Of a stretch of 64,000 bases of DNA, positions 1-11,183 are shown in pieces. The stretch comes from Polychytrium aggregatum (lineage: Eukaryota; Chytridiomycota; Chytridiomycetes; Polychytriales), in contig NW_026516363.1 of the NCBI RefSeq assembly GCF_025602895.1, forward strand, positions 24,566-88,565. Reading direction: 5' to 3'. The translations under genes and the position numbers were made by a program. The notes under the pieces are model-generated. The model saw nothing but the letters and a program-made list of their open reading frames with translations, ran no database searches and was not told the origin of the DNA. Within the stretch, counting starts at the first letter, position 1; each line of letters begins with the position of its first letter.

Positions 1-3000
1 TTACCTCTCGAACTGCATCAAGTCGTATAATCAAAGGTTTGATCTATGGCTTTTGTGAACAATGGATCTGTGTGTATTTCTCCCAAGAATGAGATGATTA
101 ATGCAGGATATCCAGCTGCACTGTCGACGCTATCTTGAGCCGGACGGTGACTGACTTTGTCAAGATGATCATGCTTTTTGAAGCTATCCCCAGTCTAGGG
201 CGATACGCTCCCAACAGTCAGCGATATCAAAGTACTGTCGGTGGTTTGTTTTGCCTGGCGAAGAGCCCACCAATCAACACTTACGCATTAGTGGTGGTGA
301 CGGGGCGATTAAGCAGAGGTGTTTCTATCGGGATAGACGAGAGTATCCAGATGCCCTAATACCGTGCGCCGTATGATATCCTGTGCGTCCACCTCTCCAG
401 TGGAAATTTAGTCCGACCCTTATGATGACTTACGTGCATACACTGCGAGCTTTTTATAGCACGAGCGCGCATTGGTCGATATGATCTCATTGCCTGAAAA
501 CATATGCTGCTTGAAGAGCGAAATTGGTCCTGCTTTCACAATTTCGTCCGCATAGTCGTCGGAATCTGAAGGCCAGCAAGCTGTTACTGAGCGATCAGCA
601 ATATCACGACCAGGTTCGAGTCGCAGACTTACCCGTTAGCTTGCTGAGCATGAGCAGCAATTGTTCAAGATGCGACAGATGGTACGTGCGTAGTCCACTG
701 ACTAGAAACTGAACGAATGTAGCTGACGCCATGCGTTTTGCATTATTCGGATCTAGGGATGCAGAGTCAGATGATTCTGCTTGGCTCTATAAGCCCAAGA
801 CTTTGATGACGCAATTCACTATTTGAACTCCCAGATGCACTTGGGTCCACCGATCCAGATAACATGCATACGACTATACGGAGCCCCACGCACCCAGACC
901 CCCTTTCGTCGAACCGGTGCAGGCGAAGGGTCTTTCACCGTACCCTCTCTTGCATTTGCTGTGGTGGCCGACTTTCAGGGACGAACTCGTCGAAACCTCA
1001 TCATATAATCCTCGGACTACCTGCACGCAAGATTTGCGGCACCTGCAATACCGACAGTGCTGACCGATGCCGGCAAATGACTTCATCCTACCTTCGATTA
1101 ACACTCGGAGTATCCCCAGGACTGCCATGAAGATCGGTTCTGGGCAGCAAACAGGAGTACGGCAGCCACATTGATTTAGTAATTGGGTACAGTGCGCAAT
1201 TCGATTCTTTGAATTTCCGGCGCGCTCAGTGTTGTGGTTGATCCTACCATCTTCGCGGAAAGCGACTCCAGCCCCAACGAGCTCTTCGATGATGTATCCA
1301 AAGAGCTCCGACGACAAGCCTACCAATTCAGATGCAATTAGTTCGGTCGATTATCACCGAAGGACACGGCCACGTATCTATCAAAGGATAACACGCCCTC
1401 TTGTTTGCTGGTACATCAAGCAAAGTTTCAACCTGGCCGAGTTGACAGAGTCTTCTTGAGTTGGGCGAGGATAGTCATTTTCTCATCACGATCAGCGGCC
1501 ATCCCTGGGATGATAAAGGGCACTCGCAGGGCGAGTTTTGAAATCAAGATAGACAGCTCGCGTTCGATCATTTGGGCCCTCTTTTGACCATCGATATCCT
1601 CAAGTCGGCGATCCAAATCGATTGTCAATGTCGGTTTCTGGGTAGGTGTTGTCAAGACTAGCGACTGTGCCAGCCCAGGTACGCTTGCTTTGGGGGTAGG
1701 CACAACGATCTCCAATAGAGCCTTGTGCATCGTTTTCTTTGGGAGTTTCGGCGTGAGCGAGTCGCTGAGTTGACTCCTCAGTGCCTTTGGTAGCTTGAGG
1801 ACTGAAGCTAATTTGATGAGCTCTGAGAGGCGTACGATTGCTTCCTCGAACCGAACTTGGTGCGGCACATCATGAATGTATGTCAGCTTACGAATCAGTG
1901 TTGCCTTTGCTTCTGCCAGCTGATCAATCATTTGGTTGCGATCAACTGATGTCTGTAGCCACTGTTCCCGGATCACTTTTTGAATCGTCTCAAAGATGCT
2001 TTTGCTATCGCCAGACTCTACTACCGCCAGGGCTTTGATCATTTTCTGTGGGCCGTGCGCCTCCAGAAAATACCGCGGGAACTGTTCTTTAAGCGGATCG
2101 AGCAAACAAAGAGGAGGGTTGAGAGATTGATCGTGCTCATGCTCTGCTTGGCTTCTACCACACAAAGTCTGACTCAAGCCGTGCGACAGTATCATGACCT
2201 TCTTGAGTGGTAATACTATGTCGTTGCTCGCTATTCCCAGGTATCTCTGGGGATGACCTACTATGCGTTGCGAGAGTAGCCAACAGATCCCAGAAGTCTG
2301 AACTTTCTCCAGCGTTCGAAAGGGTTGATTCCCAGCGACTGATGAGCGAAAAGATGCCCTGACTCCGACAGAAAAGATCCAACGCTTGTTCTACAGTGTA
2401 GTGGCAGAATAGTTGAGCTTTTACAAATATGCTGGATCGCAGAGTGGCCATCGTATGATTGGAGCCTACCGTCCTTCACCACATGGAGGATGGCGCGATA
2501 GACTTCATTTCCACTGCCCTGCTCGAGGATCTTGATGACTGCAGTATTGAGTATTTCGCGATCCAGCTCACGGATTTCGCCGATTTCTTGATGACATAGG
2601 GGTATTTTTTCGTTGTTCAGACACAGATGGCGATGTGAATTCAGGCATCTGTTTCCGCACTAAGATCTGCAAGGCTACACCGGCTCACCATTCAGCGAAT
2701 CGAGCACAAACTTGGCCAAATCCTCGCGCCAAACGGCAAAGCAGCTGTTGATGCACCGAAACAAAGGATTGATCATATCCTTGGGCAGTCCTGTCCAAGT
2801 AACTCAGTAAATATTCCTGCTGGCAGCATCGGCGCGATCAAAGGCTCACGCGAGTCGACTGGGGACTGAGGACTGGACCTCACCTATGCCTCCGATGCGG
2901 ATGATGAAAACGATGCGGCGATCCAGCTCGCCGCCGTCAAGAGGCGGAAAGTTGTCAAAATACTTCAGGACCTTCAGAATCCAGTGGGCCCCCCTGAGAT

Positions 3001-3340
3001 CGATACGTTGATATTCCAGCGATTATATTCAGTGTGGTCAGCCGCGCGCTACGTTCAGCTGTGCGATTACACTTGCGACACTCAACTGGATATTGTCTCG
3101 GGAGAGACTGCAGAGGAGCGCGTGAGACGACAGAAACATGAAGGCATCGTGTGTGATTTGCCGATTCTTTGAGACGGCAAGGACCTCGAGCAAGGGTGAG
3201 GTAGAAGAAACCGAATCCGAGGAGAGCGAAAAGATACGACCCGCTCTGCATCGCAGCCGCACGACAAAGCGGTGGATTAGTTGTCGTCCAGAGCAAGCAT
3301 CGTTGGCCTCCGGGTTGCGCTGGAGCACGATCAAGCCCCG
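1..3340 (-). CDS. Unrecognised multi-exon protein, helical-repeat-like, 3' end beyond the window
   Basis: I do not recognise this gene. A chain of minus-strand exons can be followed: about 3334-3040 (contains ITHDAFMFLSSHALLCSL), 2990-2895 (ILKVLKYFDNFPPLDGGE), 2790-2690 (KDMINPLFRCINSCFAVW), 2590-2470, 2440-2220, 2160-1428, then apparently 1324-1245 (SSELFGYIIEELVGAGVAF) and smaller exons near 700-640 and 570-480. Splice consensus fits most junctions. The join at 1428 to 1324 is in phase but uses a weak GTTGAA donor, so two genes are possible. The predicted protein is rich in amphipathic helices (for example FEEAIVRLSELIKLASVLKLPK), suggesting HEAT/ARM-like repeats. No catalytic motif was seen. 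The stop codon is not in the window if the model continues past position 1. This is inference from reading-frame quality and splice signals, not homology. Confidence 0.35.
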
Positions 3341-3440
3341 GCCCTGGCGATGACGCCGACGATGGCGACTCGCCTTGAGAATGGCTTGCGGAACCCCTTA
3401 CATCGTTGACGACCCTAGTCCCTGAGAGCCGAGGCAGGCA

Positions 3441-3680
3441 ATGCTGTCTCTAAATGATATCGATGCCATGCTTGCTGCACTCTGCCACACCGATCCAGAT
3501 CTCCCTTCCAAATTGAACTGGGATGCCACGGATATGTGGATTGACCGCGTGCTTATTGATGATGAATGCTGGTTGCTTGACCGACGGCGCGCAATGCGGC
3601 TGATTTCACTTGGTTCCAAGAACGTGATATCTCCTCGCTCCAATCGAACACGCAGTTCTGTGGCAGCCAATGACCAATAG
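3441..3680 (+). CDS. Small ORF of uncertain reality (79 aa)
   Basis: A plus-strand open frame starting MLSLNDIDAMLAALCHT reads like protein (acidic and hydrophobic alternation, few rare residues). It has no recognised family, no obvious partner exon and no clear promoter. It lies between the unnamed minus-strand gene and the Fanzor relic. It may be one exon of a lost gene or a chance frame. Reported so the stretch is not blank. Confidence 0.15.
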   Translation: MLSLNDIDAMLAALCHTDPDLPSKLNWDATDMWIDRVLIDDECWLLDRRRAMRLISLGSKNVISPRSNRTRSSVAANDQ

Positions 3681-3689
3681 GCCCTTTGA

Positions 3690-4530
3690 AAGCAAAACCG
3701 ATCACTTTCCCAGCTTCACAGAGGAGATCGTGGATCGCCCCTGGTCTCCATAATCGCCATGCACTCAGCGATCATGTTGCACACTGCATTAGCATCGCAA
3801 TAAAAACGGAACACCCGGATTTTGGTGGTTGGTGAATGTTATCACTCAACTCGCGCGCTGGCCATGACCATTCAGTGATGCGTTTCTGGATCTGAATCAA
3901 GGGTGCTGTCTCGCCCAGATGGCTCCCCGCAAGCGAAAGACACCTCCCAGGCGACCAAGCGGATCCAGAGTGTCCACAAGGTCCTTGGTCTGCAGCAATG
4001 GATGAGCACTGGACAAACAGCTGTACTTTAGCCTGACCCGGCGACGGCAATTCAAGCGACTCGATCACCAGGTGTGCTCACATTGCCAGGAAGCCAAGCG
4101 ACTCGGGAAGGCCGAGCACCTTGATATCGACACACCATGGAACTGTCCAGAGAGTCGAATGCATCCACCACACTCACACATCGAGCGGATGCACCACACT
4201 CACACATCGAGGCATCAATGTCAGTCGATCGTCGCCACAGGAGATTGACCGAGTGTATTCAAGATCATGCTTCCCAAACCAACGAAATCAAAGAGATTGC
4301 CAACCAGGACGGGAACAACCACGCGGCTTGCTCCCTGGAGCCCACGGAAGCTCAGCAGTCATGTGTCGCCGATGCCAGAAAGTGACTGTTCCGTTTCCTT
4401 CTGGATTGACTGTAGCGTCGCAGTTCCACACAGTATGACAGCTGGCATTTCAGCATTGCAATACAGAGCGATGGATGGGCGTGTATCCAGGGCCAGAAAG
4501 AAAAAATCTGTTCCTGGCTCAAAACAATAG
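3690..4530 (-). pseudogene. Fanzor relic, interrupted by a 625-bp related element
   Basis: On the minus strand, 3797-3716 translates to D-A-N-A-V-C-N-M-I-A-E-C..., then a stop. This aligns with the C-terminus of the intact Fanzor (DVNAARNMIAVCKSI). The homologous sequence resumes at 4413-4530, on the other side of an inserted element, with N-A-S-C-H-T-V-W-N-C-D, matching NPSCRTVWNRD (second half of the zinc ribbon and RuvC-III). A TGA stands where the intact gene has the Lys after the third zinc-ribbon Cys. Homology fades near 4530, next to the stop codon of the lipase gene, so the 5' three quarters are gone. The similarity also runs past the stop into the non-coding 3' end (ATCACTTT block near 3701-3708). 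It is an old dead copy. Confidence 0.8.
3790..4414 (-). mobile_element. Non-autonomous Fanzor/mariner deletion derivative, left inverted copy
   Basis: This copy is nearly identical, in reverse orientation, to 7070-7697. It sits precisely at a TA inside the Fanzor relic: GCATTA on the left and TAGCGTCGC on the right are contiguous in the intact Fanzor gene. Its 4386-4414 end has the family terminus (ATTGACTGTA). The 3790 end is partly eroded (TAGCATCGCAATAAAAACGG). Inside it keeps the first codons of the transposase frame (CATGACCATTCAG, 3859-3871) and a short plus-strand frame at 3919 (MAPRKRKTPPRRPSGS) that resembles the basic Fanzor N-terminus. Most of both genes is deleted. A 26-bp tandem duplication lies at 4161-4212. 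Single transitions at both termini (CGGAAC, TGTTCC) distinguish it from the other copy. Confidence 0.8.
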
Positions 4531-4535
4531 GACTT

Positions 4536-6847
4536 TTACGATTGGGCAATTTCTTCACGAATACTAATGTTGCCGTTAAATCGAACGCCATTGGATACTA
4601 GAACGTTGCTCCCTGATTCCGAGACACCGCCTTCGTTCCTGAGGGTAGTCCAGCTCTGGTGTAATGTTGGTCTTCGCTCGCCGCGACCTCTCCTGACGGC
4701 TTCATAGATCTGCTGCGGCGAAATCCATGACACGGTCCGCAGTGTCCCGGATGATTGAGCCACTCGATCGGGAATCTCGTCAGTGTCTGTCATCTGGCTT
4801 GGTGTTTCTATCGAGCTCCCGTAATCATTCAGGAGACCCAAGATTGCCGGAAAGACAGCTTTCTCGATGCCAACACCCCATAGGAAATGTACATGTTCAT
4901 ATTCTGATCGACGTGAACCAAAATTAGTGCGCGAGTTGACCTAAGGCGTCGTCGATTCTTTGCTACGTCATATTTCCTGCACATCGATATTAGTCGACTC
5001 CGATGGTATCTAGGGCTCAAAATAGTCCTGTTCGCAACACCCGCTCGTTGGAACTTGTGGGACATCCCCAACATGTGACCAAGACCAGCCTATATCGTCG
5101 GTGATTATTGCTCAAATCTGACATACCTTCGACCCGGAGGCAGAACACAGTGGTCGGTGCCTCCTTGAGAACATATTTCATGTCGGCGAGCGTGTCCTGG
5201 CCGCCGTAGAATAGCGCGATCGGTGTTCTAATATTTTCTGTCGGGAACTTTGGGACAATATGGCCACGGAGTACTGAAATAGGAGCACTTGTCCTTCCCT
5301 GGCGGACAAAGACCTCGGGACTTTCGTCGTACATCTGGAAACGGCCCGTGCGCATGATCTGGAACCAGTGGACAACGCACTTGACGGAGGTGTAGGAGTA
5401 AAGGTGCTGGTAGGCGACTTCTTTGTGGTTGATGAAGGCCGATTTCCATCCAAACAGGAACCAGACACATTGGTCGATAAACGAGGCGTAGTACCTTGAC
5501 GTCATCACCGACTGCCAGAAGACACATGAAGGAATCAGCGACTTTCGCCCAAAGAGCAGATAGATAATCTCGGGCGAGGTGTTGATGAAGGAGAATAGCG
5601 ACCGATTGGTGAGTGCCGGGGGCTTGGTGACCGGGGCCAGTCCAATAAAGAGGTGGATGCACTGGTTGAGCTGAGGCGACATGGCGAGTGCCGCGAGCCC
5701 TTGGGCCGAGCCTTGGGAAAAGCCGATATAGGCCAGCGACGCTGCGCCTGTTTGAGATAATATGTACTTGGGCGACAGAAAGAAGCCGGCAGATACAGTC
5801 AGCATGCAGGCGCTGTCGTTCGAATCGCTTCTCCCGCCAGTTTGTGCACTTACCTTGACTGAGTTGGGCACATCGTAGCAAACCAGGTGATCGATAGAAA
5901 AGTCCCAGAATCGGCTCTCGGTGAACTTGAGGGTTGTGTGCTTGCACGAGTACTTGTTGCCTCTCGAGTTGCCCAGCCAGACGTCGAAGCCGGCGTCGGC
6001 AAGCACCATCGGCAGGCTCAGCGACCGATCCGGCAAACATACCCAAACCTCTGAGCACATCAGTAGCCCGTGCCAGAAGAGCACAACTGGGCGACGATCG
6101 GCGCCTTCGTCCCCATGGAGTTCCGGCCCTGGGCGCGGCTCGCCATCGAGAACGTCGACAGAGCCCAGCATGTCGCTCTGGCGCGATTCTCTGGATGGTC
6201 GAGGGATTCGATGGAGGGCGATGATATATCCATCATCGGTGGTGACATAGTGCGCCTCGAACGGATAGCCCCTTTGTTGGTCGATGTACCAAGCAGAGTT
6301 GTGGTAAGCCGACGCCGACGTCCGTGAATACGACCTGCCTCAGGCGATGGGCACAGCCAGCGGCCTACCAGTGGCGAACAAACTGCTCGGTGGTGCCGTT
6401 TTCGTTAAAGGGTCGCCGATCCGAGGGATATGGGATCTTGCTGTCCTTGGATTGATGGCCTGGATAACGCGATCGCCGTTCGGGGGCTGGCGAGTGCGTC
6501 GGCAGGATGCGGGCCAGGAGGCCGATGAGGACTTGGATCGGTAACAGCGGGACCACCAGTCGAACAAGCGGCTCGATGATCAGGAGGGAGAAGGCGAGGC
6601 ACAGTCGCCCGTAGTCGCCCAGCGAGAGGCGGCCGAGGATAGGCACGCTTGAAAGCATATCGATCTCGAACTGTGAGGACGAGGCAGCTCGTGCAAAGTG
6701 ATGCCGGACAAACGAGTTCTGGGGTCGGGTTGCCGCCTTTTTCTGAGTCTCGGACGCACGCCCATACTCCCGCAGGGTCAAGATAAGGTTGACGATCGTC
6801 ACTCCATTGCACTGATCTACTGCTTTCCGATCCACCTTTGGTTCCAT
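4536..6847 (-). CDS. Membrane-anchored steryl ester hydrolase / acid lipase (TGL1/YEH type)
   Basis: This is an alpha/beta hydrolase that releases fatty acids from steryl esters, probably at lipid droplets or the ER. The family-typical entry GYPFEAHYVTTDDGYIIALHRI and the lid-side motif VLFWHGLLMCSEVW are visible. So are all three triad positions: nucleophile Ser in IGFSQGSA, Asp in YGGQDTLAD, and His in YEHVHFLWG. An N-terminal hydrophobic segment (LCLAFSLLIIEPLVRLVVPLL) is the membrane anchor. Introns: about 6335-6368 (unusually short, boundary tentative), 5767-5853 (87 nt) and 4904-5126 (223 nt, joining VE to EYEH). The start at 6847 (MEPKVDRK) is chosen over the Met codons at 6922 and 6662 but is uncertain. 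The tail after YEHVHF is long and ends at 4536, right beside the Fanzor relic. The gene sits between two inverted copies of the same transposon derivative. Confidence 0.85.
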
Positions 6848-7069
6848 GGCGGTCTCTGAATTTGGTGCGTCCGAGTAGAGCCGATACAATAGTGATCCAT
6901 CGATCCCATGCCAAATGAGCAAGGGATAAAGCCAATCGTGGGGACTGGACAGCGACCCAATGTCTCCGCCACGATCATATTTTATTCACAGTCTTGAGAA
7001 CAGTATGCATTCAATTCCTTTGGACAGCTTCGTGCAAAGTGTGGCTTCTCGACGTCCAGAGAGTGGAGT

Positions 7070-7697
7070 TACAGTCAATCCAGAAGGAAACGGGACAGTC
7101 ACTTTCTGGCATCGGCGACACATGACTGCTGAGCTTCCGTGGGCTCCAGGGAGCAAGCCGCGTGGTTGTTCCCGTCCTGGTTGGCAATCTCTTTGATTTC
7201 GTTGGTTTGGGAAGCATGATCTTGAATACACTCGGTCAATCTCCTGTGGCGACGATCGACTGACATTGATGCCTCGATGTGTGAGTGTGGTGCATCCGCT
7301 CGATGTGTGAGTGTGGTGGATGCATTCGACTCTCTGGACAGTTCCATGGTGTGTCGATATCAAGGTGCTCGGCCTTCCCGAGTCGCTTGGCTTCCTGGCA
7401 ATGTGAGCACACCTGGTGATCGAGTCGCTTGAATTGCCGTCGCCGGGTCAGGCTAAAGTACAGCTGTTTGTCCAGTGCTCATCCATTGCTGCAGACCAAG
7501 GACCTTGTGGACACTCTGGATCCGCTTGGTCGCCTGGGAGGTGTCTTTCGCTTGCGGGGAGCCATCTGGGCGAGACAGCACCCTTGATTCAGATCCAGAA
7601 ACGCATCACTGAATGGTCATGGCCAGCGCGCGAGTTGAGTGATAACATTCACCAACCACCAAAATCCGGGTGTCCCGTTTTTATTGGATTGGCTGTA
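7070..7697 (+). mobile_element. Non-autonomous Fanzor/mariner deletion derivative, right copy (628 bp)
   Basis: Bounded by TACAGTCAATCCAG... at 7070-7098 and the complementary ...TGGATTGGCTGTA ending at 7697. These are the same ~29-bp termini as the full element at 13706-17341, each carrying ACGGGACA at its inner end. The last ~85 bp match the transposase end of the full element, including CATGGCCAGCGCGCGA at 7618-7633 and the transposase ATG context. Minus-strand sequence further in begins a Met-Ala-Pro-Arg-Lys-Arg-Lys frame like a Fanzor N-terminus, then stops. The order (TIR, transposase start, Fanzor start, TIR) is that of the full element with its interior deleted. The interior Fanzor part differs from the intact copy, so the parent was a related but distinct element. 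Confidence 0.8.
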
Positions 7698-7936
7698 AGC
7701 AACGGTAGCAGCGGTAACAACGGTGGTGACGAGTCCGTGACTTCTGATTGACGAGTCGTTTCATGTCAATTTTGACGAAGCGGCAATCCAGATGCTCAGC
7801 CGTTTCTGTTCGTTGTCCACTGCAGCCACGATCGGGCTTGGCTGGCACACGGCGGGATCGAACGCATGTAGATTCAGGCATCAGTCAACCACACTTCTGC
7901 CTCAATATCACCAGGCGATTGGACGGTATATTATCC

Positions 7937-10871
7937 TCACTCGGAAGCAGCACTGTCTAGACCCTTGAGTTTCTTGGCGGCTTCTCTGTATCCCGGCTCG
8001 ATCGCTGCGGCTCCTTGGCTCTGGGCTTGCGCTGTGCATCGCCGCTGGTAAGTGGGAAGAAAGATCGATCAGAAACATATTACCTGAGTCGGGCTGAGGG
8101 CAGTTGTAGCTCACCCCGATGCATGCATCTAATACATAAACTGCAAGGCTGCTCGAAACGTGCCGTTTTACCAACCTCTGAAGCTCAGCCCGGGGATCAA
8201 ACACTGCATAGTCATCAACTTTGGGCTCATAGACGTTGGCGGCCTCCCGTGCAAACTTTAGCTGATGGGCCATCCAACCAACATCATCGCCTTCGTCGTC
8301 ATCGGCACTATAGCATGATTTGCAGTTTCGAAGCCCATGCAATCGGCACTCATCCTGCCGGCCGTTTTCATTGCGAGGAGAGGAAGCAGGTGCATCGGAA
8401 TTGCGGAGCTTCAGCCGGAATGCCTCCAATGTCTTGAGCACATCGCCTTCATTGCCCTTCCGTCTGAGGCTACTGGTGCCTCCATACTGCGATCGAAAGG
8501 CATCGACAAAGGATGATCCTTTCTTGGAACTACCCTTGCTCAAGCCTTCGGAAGATTCTTTGGAACTGCCAATCCCGCGGATCTCCTTCGTGAGCTGGGT
8601 CAACTCGCTTTGAAGACTCATCCTGATATGCAACACGTGGAAATAATACAACATGTCCGATTAGCAGCAACTCGTTGGATAATCCTCTTTGCTTTGCCGT
8701 GCGTCTATGTTGGGCTGCAAGTCTCCATTCTGGATTACATTTTAGCCTTGGACCCAAAGGCGACTGGGGATCCGACAGAGCTTTCAGTTTTTGGACGCTT
8801 TGGCCGATGGCGGACGGCTTCGCTCTCTCCCTCGCTATCATAATCGGATGCGCTACTATGACCATCACTACTACCGGGACGGCGATTTGATGATTTGAGC
8901 TGATTGGCACGGGCAGGTGTCGCGACCGAGTGTTCTGTTCTTGCATCGGATAACTGGGGTGCCTTCAGCTCATCGGAACTGATGGCAGACTGAGGTCTCA
9001 AGCGCGGATCATCCGTGAGAGCATCGTGGCTACTAGTGACCTTTTTAAAACCGGGGCTGGCATCGGCCTGCACTTCTTCCTCTTCGCCGAAGGAGAGAAG
9101 CTTCAGATTCCTAAATGCCGTGGAAGTCACTGTGCAATTAGCGCCTGCTCTACATGCACCATGCGTCGAGCAAGGCCAAGTTAAAGATGGTGCTTGCCGT
9201 CTATTCTCGTATCTATCATCTTACTTTTTGACCTTGGGCTTTTTGATTTCCGTTCGTCGTTGCGCCTCCAGTCTCTCGGCAGCAAGTTTGGCGGCTTTTT
9301 CGGCTGCGGTAGTGCGAGGAATGATGTCGTCAAAGGGGTTCGAGAGTATCGATGTGGACCGAATGACGACGTCGTAGATTGGCCGCTCATCATCGTTGAC
9401 CTCGGACTCGCCGATCTTGAGTAGGTTGTAAATGGTGTCGCCAACTACCTGTTGTAGGCGAGAGGGTTGTGAGTGTCGGTCGCAGGGCCGTTGATCAGGG
9501 TTCAGTAGCTCGAGCAGGCACGGGAAGAAATACCTTGCCAAAGATAGTGTTCTTCTTATTGAGCTCCTCAGTCTTGTCCAGAGTGAAGAAAAACTGGGTC
9601 TGATTTGTGTTTGGTCCGGTGTTGGCCTAGGTGTGCAAGATCATCAGCGGCATTAGGCAATTGGATCGGTTGATCTAGTGATCTGGTGATCTGGTGCGAG
9701 CCCCTCCACGAACTGTACATCTGCACCATTCATCATGGAGCAGCCCAGACCAACCATCAGCTACCAAGCCGTCTTCCACTCAAGAGTTACAAGCAAACGA
9801 AATACAATCCATATACCAATTCGGTGACAACCACACCTGATCCACGCAGGACTCACCATCGCCAGGAGACCTCGGTGACTGAATCTCAACCGGGAATGGA
9901 ACTCATCTGGAAACTGGGTCAGATGAAGGGAGTGATAATCAGTGAAGGTACGAGCGATAGACGCTATACGATAAAGGAAGGTGAGCTGTCAAGCTTCTGT
10001 GTCTTACCGGCGATCCGTATATGGACTCTCCACCATTGCCCGTTCCTGCAAGCGATCAGATCTATCTTAATACGTGGAGGTGGGAGGGGAAATCCATGGA
10101 GCTTCTAGGATTATTTGCGATCATGGCGGCAAGAGCGGGTACCTGTAGGATCGCCTCCTTGGACAATAAAGTCCTTGACAACTCTGTGGATGATGGTGCC
10201 GTCGTAATAGCCCTCCATGCTGTCCAAGCTCAGGTTAGCTTGATGAAATGGTGGGACGTCTTATGATATTCGAGCAGGAATTCCAGTCGGACGGTGGCTT
10301 CTCTCTAACACCTCATAATCAGTCGTGGTTTGACATTTCGCTGAGTCCGCGCTCTATCCACCGTTCGGGTCGCTCACCATAGCTGAACAAAGTTTCGGCA
10401 TGCCTTGGGCGTTTCTTTGGGCCACAACTACTCGCGATGATGGTGGTATGATATAAATCGACACGATCAGTGCGTCAGTGGCTATGGCGACGAGACACCG
10501 GATGAAGCGACGTTGAGCTTTGATGAAACCAATCCACAGGGAAACTTATAGGTTCGTCGAAAGCGGCTTTTGGTCCGAAGATCGCGAGACTTGTTACGGT
10601 GGACCTATCCTTACCTCGATCTCCAGATCGCCGGAGGATGTGTGAATGATGACCTGTGACGCAGAGTGGCGTAGTTCGTCAAAATCAGTTCCGCATTCCG
10701 GCTGAAACATCTATCTGGCAGATTTTGCAAATGGGTGCGGCCACCGACTGGCCACGGTCTGGTTGTTCAGCCGGCGTGCGAGGAGGTTGGTCAGGTTGCA
10801 AATGGCTGGCCAGCGACGGCAAAGCAGACCTTGCCCTTGGTCGGAGGCTCCGTGGCGTATGCGCTGCTCAT
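7937..10871 (-). CDS. CWC27: CWC27, spliceosome-associated cyclophilin-like protein
   Basis: This is a cyclophilin-fold component of the activated spliceosome. Start at 10871 ([14 protein letters not shown]). Consecutive exons read [100 protein letters not shown] and [15 protein letters not shown]. They are followed by the CWC27-specific tail: [58 protein letters not shown] and [10 protein letters not shown], ending [14 protein letters not shown]. Family members end with the same GWMxH and DPR elements. At the position of the cyclophilin active-site Trp the sequence reads TEELNKK, so Glu replaces Trp, as in human CWC27. The protein probably has little or no isomerase activity. At least nine introns are recognised. 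Divergent from ALG10. Confidence 0.93.
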
Positions 10872-11183
10872 ATCTGTCTCGATGCAGCAGTATCGGATCG
10901 ATCGATCGGTAGGAGCGGCGCTGCCTTGGCGAGTATGGCAGAGGGCTCTGGACGGCGCGAGATCGATGCAAGCACGAAGCCGGCAGGATCGGTGGGCCGC
11001 CAGGACAGAACCAGACCCGCGAGCCGATGCACTGCGCGCCGGTTCTTCCTCCCTCTCATCTCCCTTCGCTGCATCGACGGCCCAGACGATCCAGCCCGAC
11101 GGATATCCCCCCATCCGCTGAAACGAGTGGCGCTCCCACCCGCCAAACCCTGTGCAAGACCCCGTGCATATCGCCGTTCCAGC
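10872..11183. promoter_or_regulatory. Shared divergent promoter region of CWC27 and ALG10
   Basis: The 312 bp separate the CWC27 start codon (minus strand) from the ALG10 start codon (plus strand). They must hold both core promoters. No TATA box or other recognised site was seen. Assigned by position only. Confidence 0.5.

Noticed and set aside
5017-6058. Alternative minus-strand frame (276 residues) over the lipase gene
   Set aside because: Shadow of the lipase exons; Arg/Pro-biased and lacks the GxSxG context.
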